Counted from the first letter of the stretch, positions 1-9,717 are shown. The stretch is DNA of 64,000 nt from Shewanella denitrificans OS217 (GCF_000013765.1 NC_007954.1:2232001-2296000), one strand, 5' to 3'. Translations and numbers: made by a program. The notes: generated by a model not told the origin, from the letters alone.

Positions 1-858
1 GGCAATCAGTGGCAAGTTAACTTCGCTTTTAAGCTTTTCAGTCACCCAAGAAAAAGCGCCTCTTGGCACACTGGTAGAAATTGTGGGTACTCTGGCTTCA
101 TGCCAGCCAATACCGGTATTGATTATGCTAACACCTGACTCCTCGAGCCATTTAGCGAGCTGAACCACTTCATCCCAAGTAGAACCGTTATCAACAAGAT
201 CTAGCATAGACAGACGGAAAATGATGATAAAATCTTGGCCGACTTTCTCTCGAATGGCATTAACAATTTCGACAGGGAAACGGGCACGTTTAGCGAAATC
301 ACCGCCCCACTCATCATCACGTTTGTTGGTGCGCGAGCTAACAAATTGATTGATAAGGTAGCCTTCAGAGCCCATGACTTCGACACCGTCATAACCGGCT
401 TTTTTCGCTAAAGCCGCACTGCTGGCGTAATCTTTGATTGTGCCTCGCACTTGGCGGGCAGACATGGCCGATGGCGTAAAAGGCGTGATAGGGGATTTAA
501 TCTTGCTCGGTGCTTGGCTAAAAGGGTGATAGCCATAGCGGCCGGCATGCAAAATCTGCATACAGATTTTTCCGCCGCCATCATGCACCGCATCAGTGAC
601 AATTTTGTGCTTTTTAACTTGCCAAGAAAAACTCAATTGGCTGGCATGGGGGGCTAAGCGGCCACGAAAATTAGGCGAGATCCCACCGGTAACAATTAGG
701 CCAACACCGCCAAGGGCACGCTCTTTGTAAAATGCTGCCAGTTTCTCAAAGCCGCCCTTTTCTTCTTCTAAGCCCGTGTGCATGGAGCCCATCAACACGC
801 GGTTTTTCAACTGAGTAAAGCCTAGATCTAAGGGTTCTAATAAATGTGGAAACGACAT
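1..858 (-). CDS. fadH: 2,4-dienoyl-CoA reductase FadH, N-terminal part
   Basis: The minus strand opens with ATG at 858 and stays open for 286 codons to the window edge, so the C-terminal half is missing here. The translation begins MSFPHLLEPLDLGFTQLKNR and carries RVLMGSMHTGLEE, LHAGRYGYHPF, GYDGVEVMGSEGYLINQF, WGGDF and NTGIGWHEARVPT, which match the FMN-binding TIM barrel of E. coli FadH closely. The family enzyme reduces 2,4-dienoyl-CoA during beta-oxidation of unsaturated fatty acids, using NADPH, FAD, FMN and a 4Fe-4S cluster. The cluster and FAD/NADPH domains lie outside the window. It is transcribed divergently from sppA across a 164-bp gap. Confidence 0.93.
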   Translation of the reverse strand, partial: MSFPHLLEPLDLGFTQLKNRVLMGSMHTGLEEEKGGFEKLAAFYKERALGGVGLIVTGGISPNFRGRLAPHASQLSFSWQVKKHKIVTDAVHDGGGKICMQILHAGRYGYHPFSQAPSKIKSPITPFTPSAMSARQVRGTIKDYASSAALAKKAGYDGVEVMGSEGYLINQFVSSRTNKRDDEWGGDFAKRARFPVEIVNAIREKVGQDFIIIFRLSMLDLVDNGSTWDEVVQLAKWLEESGVSIINTGIGWHEARVPTISTSVPRGAFSWVTEKLKSEVNLPLIA

Positions 859-1022
859 TCAAACATCCTTTTTAAACAAGTGATTTAAACTAGCATACCT
901 TTTCAGTTTCCTAAGCTCAATCATTTCACCCTTGGCTTTGTTAAAAACCTTTACAATTGAATTTACTCTTTTTGACCATTTTCAGTTAGCATTAGCCTAT
1001 TGTGATAATTTAGGAGTGGTAA

Positions 1023-2864
1023 ATGACCGCTAAACCATCGTTTTTTAAAAGATTCTTTTTATTTTTGTGGAATACCATCAATGGCACTCGCAAACTTATT
1101 CTTAACCTTATTTTTTTCTCACTATTGGCCTTAATCGCCGTTGCCCTGCTAAGTGAAGAAGCTATCGTTATCGAGCCAGACAGTGCACTCGTGTTAAACC
1201 TCTCTGGTGCTATTGTCGATCAAAAGCATTTTGTTGAACCCTTAGAAGCGGCATTGAATAAGGGCGATGAAGATAACCCTAATACTGAAATCTTATTGGC
1301 TGACATTCTTTATGTTATTCACAATGCCACTCAGGATAAGCGCATCAAGACTATCGTGCTTGATCTTGCTAACCTGCACTCAGCTAGCGTTAGCAAAATG
1401 ACTGCCATTGGTGATGCCCTAAATGAATTTAAAGCCACGGGTAAAACCGTTGTCGCACACGGTAACTACTTCAATCAGAATCAATATTTCCTCGCAAGCT
1501 ATGCCAGTAAAATTTATTTGAACAACCAAGGCATGGTGTCATTAGATGGCCTGAGCCGTTATCGCTTATATTATAAATCCGCCTTAGAAAAACTTAAAAT
1601 CAACACTCATGTATTCCGTGTGGGTACGTTTAAGTCGGCTGTGGAGCCTTTTATACGTGATGACATGTCTGAGGCAGATAAGGCGTCCAGCAATGCGCTA
1701 TTAAGCGATATTTGGAGTAGCTACAGTCATATAGTCAGCCAAAATCGCGGCATAAGCCCAGATGCGCTTGTTCTAAGCCCTGAGCGTTATTTGTCTGAGC
1801 TTGATACTAACGAAGGCGATAGCGCTAAAATGGCACTGACAATGAAGTGGGTTGACGAGTTGGTCTCGGCCGAAGACTTCAGACTGGCGATGATAGCCTC
1901 TATTGGCGCCGCAAAAGATGCCCAGCACTTCCGCCAAGTGAAGTTTGCGGATTACTTAAGCCTTGTTAAACCCCTCACCCGTTTTATTGAAAAAGACGCC
2001 GTTGGCATCATAGTGGCCAAGGGCAACATTCTTAATGGCCATCAACAAGCCGGTGATATTGGCGGCGAAAGCACTTCAGAATTACTGCGTAAGGTAAGAT
2101 TTGATGACAAGATTAAGGCCCTAGTACTTCGTGTTGACAGCCCTGGCGGCAGTGCTTTTGCATCGGAGCAAATTCGACAAGAAGTGCTGGCTATTCAGGC
2201 TGCGGGTAAGCCCGTGGTCGTGAGTATGGGCAGTATGGCAGCATCTGGGGGTTACTGGATTTCAGCCAGTGCCGATTATATTTATGCCACGCCAACGACA
2301 CTAACAGGCTCCATCGGCATTTTCGGCATGTTTGCTACCTTTGAAGAAGCGCTAGCGCAAATTGGCATCAATAGCGATGGGGTTGCCACTTCTGATTGGG
2401 CTGGGCTTTCGGTTGCAAGACCACTGAATAGCAATGTAGAAGCGGTTATTCAACGTCATATAGAACGGGGTTATCATGAATTTATTTCTTTGGTGGCAAC
2501 CGAACGTAACATGACCTTAGAGCAAGTCGACGCCATTGCCCAGGGCCGAGTATGGACCGGGAAAAAAGCCTTAGAACTTGGCTTAGTCGATGAAATCGGT
2601 GATATGGATATTGCGGTCGCAAAAGCAGCCGAACTTGCCAAGATGAGTACTTTCGATACTAAACTTATCGAGCAAGAACTCACCCCTGAGCAGCTATTTG
2701 TTCAGCAAGTGTTTAGCGTAACCGCCGCCTACTTGCCTCAAAGCTTGCAAAAAACCAGTGTAATGGAAACCCTGCTTGCCCAGTGGGCCGGAGTACTGGA
2801 AGAGTTCAAAGCATTTGATGACCCCAATGGTGTCTACCTATATTGCGATCTCTGTAATTACTAA
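1023..2864 (+). CDS. sppA: Signal peptide peptidase SppA, 67K type
   Basis: This is a 613-residue inner-membrane serine protease that degrades signal peptides left in the membrane after export. One N-terminal membrane anchor lies at about residues 25-43. Two tandem S49 domains follow. The general-base lysine is Lys204 in GTFKSAVEPF, and the nucleophile is Ser408 in MGSMAASGGYW, matching the Lys209/Ser409 dyad of E. coli SppA. DSPGGSAFASE near residue 372 is the usual S49 motif. The length fits the long enterobacterial form. AGGAG lies shortly upstream of the ATG. The gene is followed by a terminator and then ansA, an order also seen in E. coli. Confidence 0.95.
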   Translation: MTAKPSFFKRFFLFLWNTINGTRKLILNLIFFSLLALIAVALLSEEAIVIEPDSALVLNLSGAIVDQKHFVEPLEAALNKGDEDNPNTEILLADILYVIHNATQDKRIKTIVLDLANLHSASVSKMTAIGDALNEFKATGKTVVAHGNYFNQNQYFLASYASKIYLNNQGMVSLDGLSRYRLYYKSALEKLKINTHVFRVGTFKSAVEPFIRDDMSEADKASSNALLSDIWSSYSHIVSQNRGISPDALVLSPERYLSELDTNEGDSAKMALTMKWVDELVSAEDFRLAMIASIGAAKDAQHFRQVKFADYLSLVKPLTRFIEKDAVGIIVAKGNILNGHQQAGDIGGESTSELLRKVRFDDKIKALVLRVDSPGGSAFASEQIRQEVLAIQAAGKPVVVSMGSMAASGGYWISASADYIYATPTTLTGSIGIFGMFATFEEALAQIGINSDGVATSDWAGLSVARPLNSNVEAVIQRHIERGYHEFISLVATERNMTLEQVDAIAQGRVWTGKKALELGLVDEIGDMDIAVAKAAELAKMSTFDTKLIEQELTPEQLFVQQVFSVTAAYLPQSLQKTSVMETLLAQWAGVLEEFKAFDDPNGVYLYCDLCNY

Positions 2865-2892
2865 ACCTAGATATTGATTTATCATCAAAAAT

Positions 2893-2916
2893 AGCCTGCA
2901 TTGCAGGCTTTTTTAT
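2893..2916 (+). terminator. Intrinsic terminator after sppA
   Basis: AGCCTGCA and TGCAGGCT form an 8-bp stem with almost no loop, followed by a run of six T residues. It sits 28 bp after the sppA stop. Confidence 0.8.
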
Positions 2917-2977
2917 TGGGTTTATCTAGCCATTACTCGTATAATTTACATAATCTGCAATTTCTAGGTCTTTTTTC

Positions 2978-4006
2978 ATGCCAACGGCTTCCAAAACCAC
3001 TCGCTCCATTTATGTCGCTTACACTGGCGGTACCATAGGCATGCAAAAAACAGACAACGGCTTTGTCCCTGTGGCCGGTTTTCTCACCGATTGTGTCAAG
3101 GCCATGCCGGAGTTTTACCATGATGAAATGCCAAGCTTTGTTATCCATGAATATTGCCCGTTAATTGATTCATCCAATATGGCCCCCAAAGATTGGCAGC
3201 TCATTGCCAATGACATTAAAGCCAATTACCAAGATTATGATGCTTTTGTCATTCTACATGGCACAGATACCATGGCTTATACGGCGTCCGCCCTATCATT
3301 TATGCTCAAAGGCTTAACTAAGCCTGTGATAGTGACAGGTTCACAAATCCCTTTGGCTCAGCTACGTTCGGACGGCCAAACTAATCTATTAAATTCCTTA
3401 TACATAGCGGCTAACTATCCCATAGCTGAGGTGTGTTTATTTTTTAATAACAAGCTATTTCGCGGCAATCGCTCCACCAAAGCCCATGCCGATGGTTTCG
3501 ATGCCTTCGCCTCACCTAACTTCCCGTTACTGCTAGAGGCTGGAATTAAAATCAATGTCAAAGCGGGCAAGATAACGGCTGCGACGACACAAGACATAGA
3601 GGTCATCACCATAAAACCTCAGCCTATTGGGGTGGTGACTCTCTATCCTGGGATCTCCAACGAAATATTTAATAACATGCTACAGCAGCCAGTTAAGGCG
3701 CTAATTTTGCTTTCTTTTGGTGTCGGTAACGCCCCTCAAGACCCGCAGTTATTAGCCACACTAAAACAAGCGGATGAACGCGGCATAGTATTAGTTAATT
3801 TGACCCAGTGTTTTCAAGGAAAAGTGAATATGGGCGGCTATGCCACGGGGAACGCGTTAGCTAAAGCTGGGGTAATAAGTGGTAACGATATGACGGTTGA
3901 AGCCGCCTTAGCCAAATTACATTATTTACTTTCTATCAACCTCACTTCTGAAGAGGTTAAAACCGCCATGCTACAAAATTTAGTGGGCGAGCTGACACCC
4001 GACTAG
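2978..4006 (+). CDS. ansA: L-asparaginase, type I (cytoplasmic)
   Basis: The 342-residue protein hydrolyses L-asparagine to aspartate and ammonia. It lacks a signal peptide, as expected for the cytoplasmic type I enzyme. The nucleophile motif AYTGGTIG places Thr19 where E. coli AnsA has Thr14, and the second motif HGTDTMAYTASALSFML is present. GSQIPLAELRSDG-like and RGNRSTKAHADGFDAFASPN blocks are conserved to the end, GELTPD. Length equals the family norm. It is the second gene of the sppA-ansA pair, but the terminator between them suggests it also has its own promoter. Confidence 0.95.
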   Translation: MPTASKTTRSIYVAYTGGTIGMQKTDNGFVPVAGFLTDCVKAMPEFYHDEMPSFVIHEYCPLIDSSNMAPKDWQLIANDIKANYQDYDAFVILHGTDTMAYTASALSFMLKGLTKPVIVTGSQIPLAQLRSDGQTNLLNSLYIAANYPIAEVCLFFNNKLFRGNRSTKAHADGFDAFASPNFPLLLEAGIKINVKAGKITAATTQDIEVITIKPQPIGVVTLYPGISNEIFNNMLQQPVKALILLSFGVGNAPQDPQLLATLKQADERGIVLVNLTQCFQGKVNMGGYATGNALAKAGVISGNDMTVEAALAKLHYLLSINLTSEEVKTAMLQNLVGELTPD

Positions 4007-4040
4007 CTCAAAAATAGCAAAAGCTAAAAATCGCCTAAAT

Positions 4041-4070
4041 AAAAAAGCACTGAAATGTCAGTGCTTTTTT
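4041..4070. terminator. Bidirectional terminator between ansA and the YeaC-like gene
   Basis: AAAAAGCACTGA and TCAGTGCTTTTT form a 12-bp stem with an AATG loop. There is an A run on the left and a T run on the right, so it can end transcripts from both convergent genes. Confidence 0.85.
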
Positions 4071-4090
4071 GTAGTTTATGCTAAAGAAGC

Positions 4091-4372
4091 TTATAAATCG
4101 GCTTCTTTGAATTCGGCAATAGCTTCGCCGCGGAACTGCTTTTTAAGCTCAGATTTGGATAATTCGTTTATCTGACCACCAGCGGCAATGGTAAAGTGCT
4201 CAGTTTGCGCTAATTTACGCGCCTGATATAACATCACTACCTGTAAGCTAGACTCTCGCTGAGCTTCGCTTAGCACAGTGCCATCGTCCCATTTGCCAAG
4301 CTCTGTAGCCGACAACAGCCTTAAATACACTTCTTCAGGCATTTCATCTATAACTTTATTGATATATTTCAT
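4091..4372 (-). CDS. YeaC-like protein (DUF1315 family)
   Basis: A 93-residue cytoplasmic protein of unknown function. The segment MPEEVYLRLLSATELGKWDDG followed by QRESSLQVVMLYQARK aligns well with E. coli YeaC, the DUF1315 prototype. No signal peptide or membrane segment is visible. Its start overlaps the stop of the zinc-ribbon gene by 4 bases (ATGA), so the two are probably translationally coupled. The family assignment comes from recalled sequence resemblance. Confidence 0.75.
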   Translation of the reverse strand: MKYINKVIDEMPEEVYLRLLSATELGKWDDGTVLSEAQRESSLQVVMLYQARKLAQTEHFTIAAGGQINELSKSELKKQFRGEAIAEFKEADL

Positions 4373-4686
4373 ACACTTCTTCGCTTATGTAATACGATAC
4401 GCACGCGGGTGATTAAATAGCCCACAAAACCTAGCACGAAACTGCTAATGGCTAGCATAGCTGTCACGCCTTGGGCGGGCTCACCGCCCCAAAACCACAC
4501 CACCACACCAGCAATAAACAGGGTTAGGAAAATAAAGCTGTGATTCATCAAGCGATTAGATTGCTCAATATGACTTATTTTAACTAAGGTTTCAGTCCGT
4601 TCACCTAACTCAGCCTGACAATGTGGGCAACTCTTGCTTTGGCTAGAAATGCGCTTCTGACAGGCTGGACAACTCATCAATGCCAT
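4369..4686 (-). CDS. Zinc-ribbon membrane protein, function unknown
   Basis: The 105-residue protein starts with a double CxxC zinc ribbon: CPACQKRISSQSKSCPHC, residues 6-23. Two hydrophobic helices follow at roughly 50-68 and 74-93, with a basic C-terminus (RVRIVLHKRRSV). This is a common small-protein architecture in Shewanella with no assigned job. It lies 2 bp after the M14 carboxypeptidase stop and overlaps the YeaC-like gene, so the three form one minus-strand operon. Confidence 0.7.
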   Translation of the reverse strand: MALMSCPACQKRISSQSKSCPHCQAELGERTETLVKISHIEQSNRLMNHSFIFLTLFIAGVVVWFWGGEPAQGVTAMLAISSFVLGFVGYLITRVRIVLHKRRSV

Positions 4687-4688
4687 AA

Positions 4689-5819
4689 TTACTGACCTAT
4701 TTTATCAATAACCGCTCTCATCGCGATAAGTGATGCTTCCCCAAAATACACACTGCGCTCAGGAGACCAACCTTGGAAAGGATCCGCAAGATTTGCATTG
4801 TCTTTAAAGGGCATTTCAAGGGTGTTTGATAAACACTTAAAGGTATTAGCGACCCAGTTACAAGCCACAGTTAAATTGGCTTTACCTGGCTCGTCTTTGT
4901 CGTAGCCAAATTCCGTTTGGAAATCTGCACTGGCAAGGCTTAACGCCGCAACAAAATCTTGCTGCAATGAAGCCAACTTATCGCTGTAATTAGGTATGCC
5001 TTCACACCCAGCTAAGAACACATAAGGCAGGCCTTCATCGCCGTGCACATCATAAAATAAATCAACACCTGTCTCGTGCATCTTATTCACTACGTAATAC
5101 ACTTCAGGGCTTCGCTCAAGACTGGGCGTTTGCCATTCACGGTTAAGATTGGCGCCAACCGCATTGGTGCGTAGATGACCACGAACGCTGCCGTCCGGGT
5201 TCATATTAGGCACTATGTAAAAATTGGCTTTGTCTAACAAGGCTTTCGATGTTGGACAATCGTTGTCTAGTAACTGGTTTAATAGGCCTTCTACCAGCCA
5301 TTCCGCCATGGTTTCACCTGGATGCTGCCTTGCTGTGATCCAGATTGACTTCTTGCTCGGATCGTCATCACCCACTTTCACTAAGGTCATGTCACGGCCA
5401 TCTAACGTTAAGCCTAAATGCTCAGTGCTCACTAAAGGATGAAGTTGCACTGCGCTGATAAGATCTAAATGACGCTCATAGCTGTAAGGGGTAAAGTAAG
5501 CGATTTGAATGGCTTCACAGTCCAGTTCAACACTGATGCTGAGTTTGCCATCTTTATATTCAGTAGGCAGACGAAACCAGGTTTGGCGGTCATAACTGGC
5601 CACAGCTTGGTAATCTTCCCAACCTTTTAGGTAAGATGCACCGCCTGCGTTGAGGATATTAAGGGTGTAGGTTTTTCCAATAGTGGCTTCGAAACGAAAG
5701 TTAAACCATTGATAAAACTCACCACCAGCATCTGGGCGAATAGCAAGTTGTATGTCATCTGGGTTAGCTAAACTAATGGTTTCAATATTACCACCATCAA
5801 AATTGGCGCTGATCCTCAT
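4689..5819 (-). CDS. M14 metallocarboxypeptidase, cytosolic-carboxypeptidase-like
   Basis: A 376-residue protein without a signal peptide. The N-terminal beta-sandwich (about 1-115, with FNFRFEATIGKTYTLNILN) precedes the M14 catalytic domain, as in bacterial cytosolic carboxypeptidase (CCP) homologues. The zinc motif HPGETMAEW (HxxE) is at about residue 166, DVHGDEGLP supplies the third zinc ligand His, and NTLEMPFKDN provides the catalytic Glu. Eukaryotic CCPs remove glutamates from tubulin; the bacterial substrate is unknown. A structure of a Shewanella denitrificans relative exists as far as I recall. First gene of a three-gene operon. Confidence 0.88.
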   Translation of the reverse strand: MRISANFDGGNIETISLANPDDIQLAIRPDAGGEFYQWFNFRFEATIGKTYTLNILNAGGASYLKGWEDYQAVASYDRQTWFRLPTEYKDGKLSISVELDCEAIQIAYFTPYSYERHLDLISAVQLHPLVSTEHLGLTLDGRDMTLVKVGDDDPSKKSIWITARQHPGETMAEWLVEGLLNQLLDNDCPTSKALLDKANFYIVPNMNPDGSVRGHLRTNAVGANLNREWQTPSLERSPEVYYVVNKMHETGVDLFYDVHGDEGLPYVFLAGCEGIPNYSDKLASLQQDFVAALSLASADFQTEFGYDKDEPGKANLTVACNWVANTFKCLSNTLEMPFKDNANLADPFQGWSPERSVYFGEASLIAMRAVIDKIGQ

Positions 5820-5942
5820 AATGCTTCCTTAATTGTTAACTATGGCCTTCGCCTAGTTTCTAGGTATCTGTTGTCCATGAGACAAATGGGATCCTTTATT
5901 GTAGTTTTTTGTTATCCTGCATGCAAAGGCTTAATAAGCTCA

Positions 5943-6644
5943 CTATGGCTCATTAATCACAGGGTTGAAGCTATAACCTTGCCCTCTGACAGTGTTTATC
6001 CACTCTCTGGGTAGGCTTAATTGAGTTAGTTTACGGCGGGTATTACTGACGTGCATGTCCAAATTTCGATCAAAACGCCCCAAAGGTTTGTTCAGTACCT
6101 TACGTTGCAACTCTTCTTTAGTGACAACCTCACCACCGCGTTCAAATAAATACTTAAACAGCCAAAATTCAGTTTGTGTTAACACCAGAGTTTGTTGCTG
6201 TGTATTAATCGTATAGTGAAGTTCGTCGAAGCTAATTGTGCTTGATATTGATTGCCTAGCCTTATCGACACGCTCTGCCCTTCGATGTATTGCATCTATG
6301 TTAAGCAATAACTCTTTGATGATAAATGGGCGTTTTAAATACATATCTGCCCCTAACTCTAATGCCTCTAAGCGTTCTTGGTCACTATTAGAGTATGCCA
6401 ATGCGGCAACGGCACGCTGAGGATCTTGTAATTGACTACGCCAAAACTCATGACTATCGGCTTTGTTCTTATCTTGCAGCAAGTGTAGATCAAACAGCAC
6501 TGCCACAAACTCGCATTGCGTCATTGCTGCTATGCCATCCTTTGCACTCTTGGCCCATATAACCTCGAAGCCTTGTTCAGACAGGCCAGCTATAAAAAAC
6601 TGCGCCGTGTTCAATTCTTCAACAATGAGTAGTATTTTATCCAT
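5943..6644 (-). CDS. OmpR/PhoB-type response regulator, orphan
   Basis: I chose the ATG at 6644 (MDKILLIVEELNTAQFF), which starts directly at the receiver domain; an upstream ATG at 6689 would add 15 hydrophobic residues atypical of this family. The receiver (1-120) keeps the phospho-Asp in VLFDLHLLQ and the Lys in YLKRPF, but the acidic pocket reads VEE instead of the usual DD/ED. The C-terminal winged helix (about 140-233) ends HVSNTRRKL...INTVRGQGYSF, resembling the CpxR/OmpR group. No histidine kinase gene lies beside it. Targets cannot be inferred. Confidence 0.85.
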   Translation of the reverse strand: MDKILLIVEELNTAQFFIAGLSEQGFEVIWAKSAKDGIAAMTQCEFVAVLFDLHLLQDKNKADSHEFWRSQLQDPQRAVAALAYSNSDQERLEALELGADMYLKRPFIIKELLLNIDAIHRRAERVDKARQSISSTISFDELHYTINTQQQTLVLTQTEFWLFKYLFERGGEVVTKEELQRKVLNKPLGRFDRNLDMHVSNTRRKLTQLSLPREWINTVRGQGYSFNPVINEP

Positions 6645-6733
6645 ATTACAAACCACATAAACGATAACCATTTTCATTAAGATTACCATGTAGTTGATTG
6701 CTCAGCTAGGATTGACGGAAAATATTATAAAAA

Positions 6734-6755
6734 AAGCCTGATTTATCATCAGGCT
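6734..6755 (-). terminator. Terminator downstream of the DUF885 gene
   Basis: AAGCCTGAT and ATCAGGCTT form a 9-bp stem with a short loop. On the minus strand a run of T residues follows, so it ends transcription from the DUF885 lipoprotein gene. Confidence 0.75.
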
Positions 6756-6821
6756 TGATTGAAAATAACTCAAGAGTCTACGTCATAAGATTGAAGTGAA
6801 TAACACGTAGACAAGGCCAAC

Positions 6822-8651
6822 CTATTGCTGCTGCATTAATTGTTTTATGTATTTCACCGGGGCACTGCCATAACTTAAGAACTGTTCATGGAATTGCTTC
6901 AACTCAAACATTTCCCCTTGAGAGTGAGCCATGGCCTCACGTAAATCATAAATTTCCCTAAAACCTGCGTAGTAACTGGTGAGCTGCACTTGACTTAAGG
7001 TTGCTCGGCGCCACTTTCCTTCGGCTTCGGCTTGTTGCTGGAAGGCTTCTTGAGTCATAAAGTCTATGGCTTGTGCTTGTGTCATGCCCTTCACTTGAAT
7101 GCTGTAATCCAAAATGGTGTTCGCAATGACTCTTAGATTCCACTTGTAGTACATCAACCACATTTCGGGCTCAAAATCGCCATAGCCCTGCTCTAACATC
7201 ATACGTTCGGTATAGACGGCCCACCCCTCTACCATGGCGCCATTACCAAACAAACTCTTAATAAGACTTGGTGACTGGTTGGAATACACTAGCTGACTGT
7301 AGTGCCCAGGGATGGCTTCGTGAATATTCAGCACCTGTAAAATCCAGTGATTATATTCCCGCAGATAACTTTCAGCTGATTCATCACTCATGCCATCCAA
7401 GGGCGTGACATTGTAATAAGTATTAGCAGCTTGCTCGTAAGGCCCAGGCGCGCTTATGGACGCACCAGCAAAGCCGCGCATATACTCTGGCGTTTCACGC
7501 ACCACTAATGGCTTATTGGGATCCAATGTGAGTAAGTTTTTGTCATTGACAAATTTAATCAGCTCAGGGATTTGTGCCCTGACTTCATCGACGAACTTAT
7601 CCCGGCTCACGTGTTTTGCTGACAAGGTATCGATAAGTGCCTTAATGGCTAACTGACTATCAACAGGCTTAGGCGTCTTCATATGCTTAGCCCAGATTTT
7701 GTCTGTGATCTTAGCCATTTCAGCCTGCACGGTATTCTTGTCATCCAGCGCTTTATAATAAAGCTGCTTTGCCGTCATGCCTGACTGAATGTCAAAGGCA
7801 AACTTCTCTTCGTATAAGGTTTCGCCAATGCGAAAACTGCGAGCCGTTTCCGGCGTTAATCCCTTCTCAAGTTCAGTCAGCCAATCAATATGCTGTTTAA
7901 TGGCGTTAACGCTGGCATCGAAACGGCTTTTGAATAGGGTTTTATCTTCATCACTTAAGCGTGATGCCATGGCTTTAGCCAGCAAATCATCAGAAAACAC
8001 CGAAAACGCGCCTTGATTTTGCATGATGGCAAGTTGAGTGTGTTCTAGGGTGGGCTTATCGATATTCTCCCGCGCCGCTTGGTAATAGGCTGGCACATGT
8101 TCCATACGGGCAAGAACTGAGCTTAAGCGTTCATCTAATGGGGCAAATTCTTCATTAATCAGCTGAGCAAAACCGCCTGAGACATTGTAGCTCGACGGGT
8201 CCCACTGCCAAGACTTAAAGCGCTCCACTTCCCATTGCATGCTGCTGAGCAAATTGCTAACAAGTTCATAATCGATAAGCTCTTGGGCTGTCAGGGCGGC
8301 CTTATCAAACTGGGCGAGTTTATCTTGCTGGGCCTTTACAAAGGCGAGCGTGTTGTTGCGACCAGCTTCATTGGGGATTTCCAAGTAACCATCATTAATG
8401 TGCTTACCACTGTATAAGGCCCAGGTAGGCGATAAAGTCCATAATGCATCGATAAACTGCTCAGAAAAGTGAGCAAAGGTAGCAATTTCAGCCTGAGTCT
8501 GTGTGGTAGTCGCTGCATTGGGTGTCTCGGATGCAACCACCTCAGTTGCCTTGGGCGTTTTGGACTGAGTTTCACTGTCAGGGGCTTTATTGCAGGCACT
8601 TAAGCCGAAGATAGCCAGGCTTATGGCGAGTACAAGTGGCGCTTTTTTCAT
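6822..8651 (-). CDS. DUF885-family lipoprotein, putative metallopeptidase
   Basis: The 609-residue product begins MKKAPLVLAISLAIFGLSAC, a lipoprotein signal with the lipidated Cys at position 20; Asn at +2 suggests the outer membrane. A low-complexity Thr/Ala/Glu linker (about 25-58) precedes the globular DUF885 domain. The family's zinc-peptidase-like motif HEAIPGH is at about residue 444, with GAMVEGWAVYTERMM some 35 residues later supplying the conserved Glu. No substrate is known for the family. It is transcribed alone, with a terminator behind it and a divergent SGNH hydrolase gene in front. Confidence 0.85.
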   Translation of the reverse strand: MKKAPLVLAISLAIFGLSACNKAPDSETQSKTPKATEVVASETPNAATTTQTQAEIATFAHFSEQFIDALWTLSPTWALYSGKHINDGYLEIPNEAGRNNTLAFVKAQQDKLAQFDKAALTAQELIDYELVSNLLSSMQWEVERFKSWQWDPSSYNVSGGFAQLINEEFAPLDERLSSVLARMEHVPAYYQAARENIDKPTLEHTQLAIMQNQGAFSVFSDDLLAKAMASRLSDEDKTLFKSRFDASVNAIKQHIDWLTELEKGLTPETARSFRIGETLYEEKFAFDIQSGMTAKQLYYKALDDKNTVQAEMAKITDKIWAKHMKTPKPVDSQLAIKALIDTLSAKHVSRDKFVDEVRAQIPELIKFVNDKNLLTLDPNKPLVVRETPEYMRGFAGASISAPGPYEQAANTYYNVTPLDGMSDESAESYLREYNHWILQVLNIHEAIPGHYSQLVYSNQSPSLIKSLFGNGAMVEGWAVYTERMMLEQGYGDFEPEMWLMYYKWNLRVIANTILDYSIQVKGMTQAQAIDFMTQEAFQQQAEAEGKWRRATLSQVQLTSYYAGFREIYDLREAMAHSQGEMFELKQFHEQFLSYGSAPVKYIKQLMQQQ

Positions 8652-8913
8652 CTTGAGTCCTTGAATTATTAACTTTTTATCTGGATTGAAAGCTATGATT
8701 GCCCTATTCTCATCTTAACTTGCAGCGCTGGCAAGCCTTAGGTGTAACAAATTCAGCTGTATGTCATCAGTGTTTCATCGCTGTGTCATCACAGTGTTAT
8801 CTCTATTGTTTTATTACTGTTGTTCTGTCACTTGAGTGCCCTAGCGTCTTATTTGCGGCTATTTTGTGCTAAAACGCCACTTTGGCCCGCCGAGAACACT
8901 CAGGAATACCATT

Positions 8914-9717
8914 ATGCTCCATAAGGGAATATCACTTTTGCTTGCGCCGCTGTTGCTGTTGCAGGGCTTACAAGTGCGTCGTACAACACCAAGGCTTGCT
9001 GAACCTAAGGGTGAACGTATGGGCCAAACTGGAGACAATCCAAGCTTAAGTGTGCTTATTTTGGGGGATTCCGCCGCATTGGGTGTGGGCGTTGATAATC
9101 AACAAGACGCACTACTGGGTCAAGTGATTCATCATCTAAAACCTTTTGGTGAGCTGAGTTTCAGCCTATTTGCCAAAACAGGCGCCACCACAGCAAGTAC
9201 TTTACAAACCCTAGAAAAAAACCTTCACGGCAAGCATCCCATTCTCAGTCAAGCGCATTTTGATATTATCATCACCTCACTTGGGGTTAACGATGTTACT
9301 TCATCCATAAGTTGCGATACTTGGCTTGATCAGCAAGAACAACTATTCAAACTATTAACCCAGCGTTATAGCCCAACCCACATTTTGGTCACGGCAGTCC
9401 CGCCGCTGGGATTATTTCCCGCACTGCCTAATCCATTGCGCTGGATCTTAGGCCAAAGAGCAACTCGCTTTAATCAAGCATTACAGCAATTACTGCTTAT
9501 CCTAGGACAGCAAACAGGGAAGCCTGGGTTTGGCCAGCTTAACCACCCGACTCGCTTTAGCTTGATTAATTTGCCATTAGATAAGCCTTCATCAGAAACG
9601 AGCATGTTAGCCTTTATGAGGCAGGTGATGGCCGTTGATGGATTCCACCCTGGCCCGCAAATCTACACTGCATGGGCCAAACGCATTACAGAGGAGATTA
9701 AGCGGGATAACGGGTGA
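8914..9717 (+). CDS. SGNH/GDSL-family hydrolase
   Basis: I prefer the ATG at 8914 (MLHKGISLLLAPLLLLQG), which has AGGA 8 bases upstream and starts at a hydrophobic segment; an in-frame ATG at 8866 would add 16 residues. The N-terminus is a signal peptide or anchor. The catalytic Ser lies in LILGDSAALGVG (block I), Asn in TSLGVNDVT (block III), and the Asp/His pair in DGFHPG (block V). These are the four SGNH landmarks. Relatives include lysophospholipase and arylesterase-type enzymes; the substrate here cannot be told. Length about 267 residues. Confidence 0.82.
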   Translation: MLHKGISLLLAPLLLLQGLQVRRTTPRLAEPKGERMGQTGDNPSLSVLILGDSAALGVGVDNQQDALLGQVIHHLKPFGELSFSLFAKTGATTASTLQTLEKNLHGKHPILSQAHFDIIITSLGVNDVTSSISCDTWLDQQEQLFKLLTQRYSPTHILVTAVPPLGLFPALPNPLRWILGQRATRFNQALQQLLLILGQQTGKPGFGQLNHPTRFSLINLPLDKPSSETSMLAFMRQVMAVDGFHPGPQIYTAWAKRITEEIKRDNG

